The notes below the pieces were generated by a model. That model made no database searches. It saw only the letters and a list, made by a program, of their open reading frames with translations, and was not told the DNA's origin. This document shows positions 59,841 to 64,000 of a stretch of DNA of 64,000 nucleotides, piece after piece. This DNA comes from Coralliovum pocilloporae (lineage in GTDB: Bacteria; Pseudomonadota; Alphaproteobacteria; Rhizobiales; Cohaesibacteraceae), in NCBI RefSeq assembly GCF_030845175.1, contig NZ_CP132542.1, forward strand, positions 2,639,501-2,703,500, read 5' to 3'. The translations under genes were made by a program, and so were the position numbers. Numbering within the stretch: position 1 is the stretch's first letter; the number at the start of each line of letters is the position of its first letter.

Positions 59841-61418
59841 TCAATACCATTCATCCGTCATCTCTGACTTGCGCCTTGCCACATAGTCTTTCAAAGCATC
59901 ATCAACTGCCGGATCAATATCGGGGAGCTGATCGTCGCTCAGCATGGTTTTCCATATGCCGTTGGCACGTTCTGCTGCGGTGGGCGCGCCGCGTTCAGAC
60001 CAAGTCTCATAAGGGCCTGTTTCCGGCAGGAGAGACTGATAATTGGCTGAGGCATAATGGACCATGGTGTGGCTGGTTGACAGAAACGCCTGACCCGGTC
60101 CCGCTTCTCTGTAAGCATCGCGGGCGAGACTGTCATCATTGACCGCAAGACCCTGCAGCATCGTCAGCATCATACCGCAATTGTCGAGGTCCATAATGAA
60201 CTTCTCATAGGACATGGTCAGACCACCCTCGAGCCAGCCTGCAGCATGCCAGACCTGATGACTGCCTGACAGAAGCGCTGCCCACATGGCGCTGGTGCTG
60301 TCCTGCATGGCCTGGCCGTCCGGGGCGTTGGATGCGGTGATCTGTCCTCCGCCTGCCCGCGTGGGTACCCCGAGCCTGCGCCCCAGCTGCGCCAGCGCCA
60401 TGGTGGTCAGATTGGCCTCGGGCGTGCCAAAGGTCAACGCGCCGGACTTCAGATTCATGGTGGAGTGGAAACTGCCGAAGACTGCCGGGCAGCCGGGCTT
60501 TACAAGCTGGGTGAGGGCGATGCCGACCATGCCTTCCGCCAGCGTCTGGGCAATGACTGCAGGCTGGGAAACAGGGCCCATGGCACCGCCGAAAATAGCC
60601 GGTGATACGGCCACACACTGATTGGCTGCCGCGTAGGTTCTGAGGACCTGGCTCATGACCCCGTCATAGACCAGTGGCGAATTGACGTTGATATTGGCCT
60701 GAATAACAGCGTGTCTGTCTATAAAGGCTTTGCCGAAAACAAGCTCCGCCATGGCAAGGCTGTCTCTGGCACGCTCCGGTGCTGTTACGCTCCCCATGAA
60801 AGGCTTGTCGGAATAGCGCAGATGGCCATAGACCATATCCAGATGCCGCTTGTTGACCGGCACATCCAGCGGCTCACAGACCGTGCCGCCGGAATGGTGG
60901 AGCCAGGGCGACAGCCAGGTTAGCTTGACGAAGGCGTTGAAATCCTCAAGCGTTGCGTAACGTCGCCCGCGATCAAGGTCGGTAACAAAGGGTGAGCCAT
61001 AGCCGGGCATCAGCACCACATGGTCTCCGCCAAGGGTGACGGTCCGCTGTGGATTGCGACCATGAAGCCGGAATTCTGACGGTGCGGTTGCGCAAAGCGA
61101 TCGAACATGGCCAGGCTCGAACCGGACCCGGCATCCCTGAACATCAGCCCCGGCTGCATGAAACAGGCGCAATGCGTCGTTATCCTCGTGAAACTCAACG
61201 CCAATTTCACGAAGGATCCAGTCGGCCTGGTCTTCCAGTCTTCTGAGGGCTTCTTCATGCAGCAGGCCGTAAGCAGGGACCTGTCGTCTCTGTGGGGTGG
61301 TTGCTGTTGTATTCAGGCCGCTTTGTCGCTGGCGCGACCGGGTACGCCCTGAACGCCTGTTTCTCTGGCGTCGCCCGGGTGCCGGGGGCGGGTCGGATGT
61401 CAGGGCGCTGTGGTCCAT
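59841..61418 (-). CDS. MttB-superfamily (non-pyrrolysine) methyltransferase
   Basis: A 525-residue protein of the trimethylamine/glycine-betaine methyltransferase superfamily. Recognisable segments are DNDALRLFHAAGADVQGCRVRFE, GYGSPFVTDLDRGRRYATLEDF, SVTAPERARDSLAMAELVFG and GGGQITASNAPDGQAMQ. The frame has no internal TAG, so it is not a pyrrolysine enzyme. Non-pyl members demethylate betaines and pass the methyl to a corrinoid protein; none is encoded in this window. The first ~45 residues are basic and low in complexity, perhaps not conserved. It is divergent from the LysR gene at 61551 and probably controlled by it. Confidence 0.9.
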   Translation of the reverse strand: MDHSALTSDPPPAPGRRQRNRRSGRTRSRQRQSGLNTTATTPQRRQVPAYGLLHEEALRRLEDQADWILREIGVEFHEDNDALRLFHAAGADVQGCRVRFEPGHVRSLCATAPSEFRLHGRNPQRTVTLGGDHVVLMPGYGSPFVTDLDRGRRYATLEDFNAFVKLTWLSPWLHHSGGTVCEPLDVPVNKRHLDMVYGHLRYSDKPFMGSVTAPERARDSLAMAELVFGKAFIDRHAVIQANINVNSPLVYDGVMSQVLRTYAAANQCVAVSPAIFGGAMGPVSQPAVIAQTLAEGMVGIALTQLVKPGCPAVFGSFHSTMNLKSGALTFGTPEANLTTMALAQLGRRLGVPTRAGGGQITASNAPDGQAMQDSTSAMWAALLSGSHQVWHAAGWLEGGLTMSYEKFIMDLDNCGMMLTMLQGLAVNDDSLARDAYREAGPGQAFLSTSHTMVHYASANYQSLLPETGPYETWSERGAPTAAERANGIWKTMLSDDQLPDIDPAVDDALKDYVARRKSEMTDEWY

Positions 61419-61490
61419 GTTCAGAAATCCTGATCGGCTTCACATGATGATACCGGATCACTTAATCCGATATCATCAGATTTGTGCGAT

Positions 61491-61513
61491 TTTTGCAGAT
61501 GTACAACGCAAAA
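61491..61513. promoter_or_regulatory. Candidate LysR box (TTTTGC-N11-GCAAAA)
   Basis: A perfect 6-bp dyad with an 11-base spacer, of the T-N11-A form typical of LysR regulators, between the methyltransferase start at 61418 and the regulator start at 61551. It lies 37 bases before the regulator's ATG. Confidence 0.6.
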
Positions 61514-61550
61514 GATTTGCACTATGCGTGCAGGAATTTTATACGGAGAT

Positions 61551-62447
61551 ATGTATTTCAGACATTTTGACACGCTGCGCGCCTTCGTTCTGATTGCACG
61601 GCATGAGAGTTTTGCTGCGGCAGCAGACGCCCTGAACATGACCAAGGGGGCGGTGAGCTATCGTATTCGCACGCTGGAGGAGCAGCTCGGGTTTCCCCTT
61701 TTCGAGAGGCAAGCGCGGGGCGTTGTGCTGTCTGCCAGAGGGCAGGAGCTGCTGGGGATGGCTGAAACTGCCTTCAGGCAGATGGAGGACAGGATTTCTG
61801 AACTCAGCCAGACTGAACCGCGCACGCTGACTGTTGGAGTCTCCACCTATTTTGCCTCTCGCTGGCTGTCACCGCGACTGATGGATTTCATGCGGGCCCA
61901 TCCTGATGTTCGCCTGCGGCTGCAGCCGATGGTCGACCTGTCAGACCTGAAGGGAGAAGGTGTCGATCTGGCTATTCGCTGGGGGCGGGGAGACTGGACG
62001 GACCAGATCATAGAACCGCTTCTGGATTGCCCGGCCTGGCCCGTGGGCAACCGGCGGGCCGCCGAGATGGTCTCTCGCCTTGGCCTCCAGAATGCGTTCC
62101 GCAAATTCACTCTTTTGCGTGACAGACCAGACAGCGATGCCTGGTCTCACTGGTATGAGGCGGCAGGGCTGCCCTTCAGGAGCAGGGCCGATACGCTCAT
62201 TATTCCCGATCCCAATGTCCGTGTGCAGGCCGTGATTGACGGGCAGGGGGTGGCCCTGAATGATGCTCTGGTCGCGCGTGAGCTGGAGGACGGAACCCTT
62301 ACCCGCCTCTCCGATATTCAGGCACCGGGTTATGGCTATTTTCTTGCGTACCCGGGAGGAGGCCTGACAGAAGCCGCCACAGCCTTTGCTGACTGGTTGC
62401 GACAGGTCATAGAGCAGGGCTATAATTCAGGAATCAGGCGTGTTTGA
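61551..62447 (+). CDS. GcvA-like LysR-family regulator
   Basis: A 298-residue LysR protein. HTH segment (LRAFVLIARHESFAAAADALNMTKGAVSYRIRTLEEQLGFPLF, about 8-50) and effector domain (LTVGVSTYFASRWLSPRLMDF, VDLAIRWGRGDWTDQ, with PNVRVQAVIDGQGVALN). The GcvA-type IRWGRG motif suggests that subgroup. The start at 61551 is supported by CGGAGAT. It is divergent from the methyltransferase gene, with a LysR box between them, so glycine-betaine/trimethylamine-type metabolism is a plausible target. Confidence 0.92.
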   Translation: MYFRHFDTLRAFVLIARHESFAAAADALNMTKGAVSYRIRTLEEQLGFPLFERQARGVVLSARGQELLGMAETAFRQMEDRISELSQTEPRTLTVGVSTYFASRWLSPRLMDFMRAHPDVRLRLQPMVDLSDLKGEGVDLAIRWGRGDWTDQIIEPLLDCPAWPVGNRRAAEMVSRLGLQNAFRKFTLLRDRPDSDAWSHWYEAAGLPFRSRADTLIIPDPNVRVQAVIDGQGVALNDALVARELEDGTLTRLSDIQAPGYGYFLAYPGGGLTEAATAFADWLRQVIEQGYNSGIRRV

Positions 62448-62767
62448 GGGTCGGAAGTGGCCGCAAGAATCGCGAAAAAAATGAGAAAAAGGAGGGCTGT
62501 TTTGAAGGGTTTTTCTCATTTTGACTCCAGTAGAAACGGTCAATTCCTTTTTAATTTCAAGGAATTAACCGAGTATCTACTGTAGCAGATCAGAAAATAC
62601 GGTCCAACCGCAACGTATCCGGCTTCCCGGCCTGTGGCTGCTGAAGAAGGAGATTTGAAGCTGTGAAGGTGGGCCTGCTATCGTTGCTGACTGCCCTATC
62701 AATTCATCACGATACGCATTATCCATGAAAGGGCTTTCCTGTCCTGATGGCGAATCGAGATGATTGA
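62448..62767. other. Intergenic region with a long hairpin
   Basis: No gene is seen. AAAATGAGAAAAA (62478-62490) pairs perfectly with TTTTTCTCATTTT (62510-62522), probably a terminator for the LysR gene. A smaller stem AATTCCTT/AAGGAATT lies at 62542-62566. Confidence 0.6.
62478..62522 (+). terminator. Long hairpin after the GcvA-like gene
   Basis: A 13-bp perfect stem with a 19-base loop, its 3' arm ending in TTTT. It is A+T rich and lies 31 bases after the LysR stop, fitting a terminator, though a regulatory role is possible. Confidence 0.55.
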
Positions 62768-64000
62768 ATGGCGAAGAAGTCTGTGTCCCTGGATCGCGAT
62801 CTGAAAAAGGCTGCAAAGCTTGCAGCGGGTGGGCAGATTGACGAGGCCAGGGTGCTCTATCAGGCCTTGATTGACCGCTTTCCTGAAAACCGGCGTGCCC
62901 GGGAGGGTCTCAAACGCTTGAGCGGGCCGCAGGCATCGTTTCTCGACCAGATGAATGATCTGATCCGGCGCTATAAGGGCGGAGAGATTGACGAACCTCT
63001 GAACGAGGCCCTGTCCCTTCAGGCCACAATGCCGGAGCAGCCGGATCTGCAGACTCTTATCGGGGCGCTTTATGCTGCCAGACATGAGCATGAACAGGCT
63101 ATTCAGTACTACAGAACGTCGCTGGCCCTGAACCCGGATCAGCCCAATACTCTGAACAATCTGGGTAATGCCCTTGGCGCGGTGGGCCTTCATGAGAAGG
63201 CCGTTGAAGCCTATGTCCATGCGATCCATCAGGTGCCCGACCGGGCTGAAACTCATAACAACCTCGGTGCCGCTCTCAAGGCAATGGGGCGGTTCACGGA
63301 TGCAGCCCAGAGCTATATCTCTGCCATAAAACTGAAGCCGGACTATGCCGAAGCTCACCTCAATCTCGGGATTGTGCTGATGAGCCTTGGGCATTTTGAA
63401 GAGGGGCGCGAGCACTACGAATGGCGCATGGCACCGCAGAACTCCAGTCAGACGAGTAAGCCTCCCAGGCTCACATGCCCTGCCTGGCCCACTTCAAACC
63501 CGGCCCAGTCCCTGTTTGTCTGGCCTGAGCAGGGTATCGGCGATGAGGTGATGTTTGCAGCGCTTCTGCCTGCGTTGCAGGCACTGATCTCCGGACCGAT
63601 AACGGTTGCAGCGGACCCGCGCTTTGCCCCTCTGCTGGCCCGATCCTTCCCGGATATCAATGTGGTTCTGCGCGATGGCGCAGGGGCATATGACGGGCTT
63701 GAACCCAAGCCGGATGCCATGATCGCCATGGGGTCTCTGCCAAGGCTGATGGGGCAGTTGAAGAGATCGGTGAAGGGAGCGCCCTATCTTGTGGTGGATG
63801 AGGCTTGTCGTGCCTTGTGGCAGGAACGGCTAAGCGCCTTACCCCGAAAGCCGAATATCGGCTTATCCTGGCGGGGAGGGGCTGCAACCACTTTTTCCCG
63901 GGCACGCTCGATTGATCTGCAGGACCTGGCTCCTGTCCTGTCTCTTGATGCCAACTTCATCAACCTGCAATACGGCTCTCACGATGATGAAATCGCGTCA
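62768..64000 (+). CDS. TPR protein with glycosyltransferase-like C-terminus, partial (runs off the right edge)
   Basis: The frame stays open from ATG 62768 to the window end (about 411 codons). The N-terminal ~230 residues contain TPR motifs (AIQYYRTSLALNPDQPNTLNNLGNALGAVGLHEKAVEAY, NNLGAALKAMGRFTDAAQSY, LNLGIVLMSLGHFEEG). From about residue 250 the sequence looks like the ADP-heptose/GT9-like fold often fused to TPRs (LFVWPEQGIGDEVMFAALLP, NIGLSWRGGAATTFSR). It probably transfers a sugar to a surface glycan or protein. The full length is unknown. Confidence 0.85.
   Translation, partial: MAKKSVSLDRDLKKAAKLAAGGQIDEARVLYQALIDRFPENRRAREGLKRLSGPQASFLDQMNDLIRRYKGGEIDEPLNEALSLQATMPEQPDLQTLIGALYAARHEHEQAIQYYRTSLALNPDQPNTLNNLGNALGAVGLHEKAVEAYVHAIHQVPDRAETHNNLGAALKAMGRFTDAAQSYISAIKLKPDYAEAHLNLGIVLMSLGHFEEGREHYEWRMAPQNSSQTSKPPRLTCPAWPTSNPAQSLFVWPEQGIGDEVMFAALLPALQALISGPITVAADPRFAPLLARSFPDINVVLRDGAGAYDGLEPKPDAMIAMGSLPRLMGQLKRSVKGAPYLVVDEACRALWQERLSALPRKPNIGLSWRGGAATTFSRARSIDLQDLAPVLSLDANFINLQYGSHDDEIAS

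Noticed and set aside
59841..61418. Pyrrolysine-containing trimethylamine methyltransferase (MttB proper)
   Set aside because: The frame has no internal TAG codon and the organism type does not suggest pyrrolysine; it belongs to the non-pyl branch.

Overview
The window reads as chromosomal DNA from an alphaproteobacterium, most likely a member of the Hyphomicrobiales (Rhizobiales). Three things point there: a Rhodobacter-capsulatus-type gene transfer agent (GTA) structural cluster, the order feuP-feuQ-...-cycH/J/K/L (ccmI/E/F/H)-degP-response regulator-histidine kinase-glnE that I know from rhizobia, and a PleC-type kinase next to pepN a little further on. Base composition is moderately G+C rich by eye, with a few clearly A+T-richer islands (about 34.5-37.6 kb, 47.1-47.5 kb and 53.0-54.0 kb) that look acquired or non-coding. 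No tRNA, rRNA or CRISPR array was seen.

Layout. 1-10.6 kb: GTA/phage-like head and tail genes gp5 to gp15 (capsid, connector, head closure, tail tube, tail chaperones, tape measure, baseplate proteins, NlpC/P60 peptidase, host-specificity protein) plus a small holin-like protein. The portal and terminase genes would lie off the left edge. 11.0-13.4 kb: a small PepSY-like exported protein (feuN candidate) with a FeuP/FeuQ-type two-component system; a 262-bp MITE with near-perfect inverted ends sits exactly at the feuQ stop codon. 13.8-15.9 kb: a 17-kDa-antigen-like lipoprotein and a conserved unknown. 16.1-20.2 kb: the ccmIEFH cytochrome c maturation operon. 20.3-22.6 kb: a hydrolase-OsmC fusion and a cytochrome P460. 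22.9-29.8 kb: DegP-type protease, a second two-component pair and glnE. 29.9-37.5 kb: EF-hand protein, TetR, LysE exporter, nitrilase-family hydrolase, CelD-like acetyltransferase, TPR-FkbM methyltransferase and a small unknown. 37.8-46.0 kb: pleC-like kinase, pepN, ceramidase-domain protein, CcdA and an MFS transporter. 46.2-50.6 kb: truncated haemoglobin with two tiny membrane proteins, a GNAT/PAS-like/XRE cluster, and tdk. 50.8-56.6 kb: autotransporter, membrane-anchored lysozyme-like protein, soluble MCP and two small exported basic proteins. 56.6-62.4 kb: LysR with SbtA-type bicarbonate permease, two probable copper proteins, and an MttB-superfamily methyltransferase divergent from a GcvA-like LysR. 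The right edge cuts a TPR-glycosyltransferase-like gene.

Working together: the ccm operon, CcdA and cytochrome P460 concern c-type cytochromes and periplasmic redox chemistry; FeuN/P/Q, DegP and the second two-component pair are envelope-sensing functions; pleC relates to cell-cycle signalling. The accessory parts contain the least explained material: the GNAT-PAS-XRE cluster with paired GGTACCTGTACC operators, the haemoglobin microprotein operon, and several families of short palindromic intergenic repeats, one pair of direct repeats bracketing the TPR-FkbM gene.
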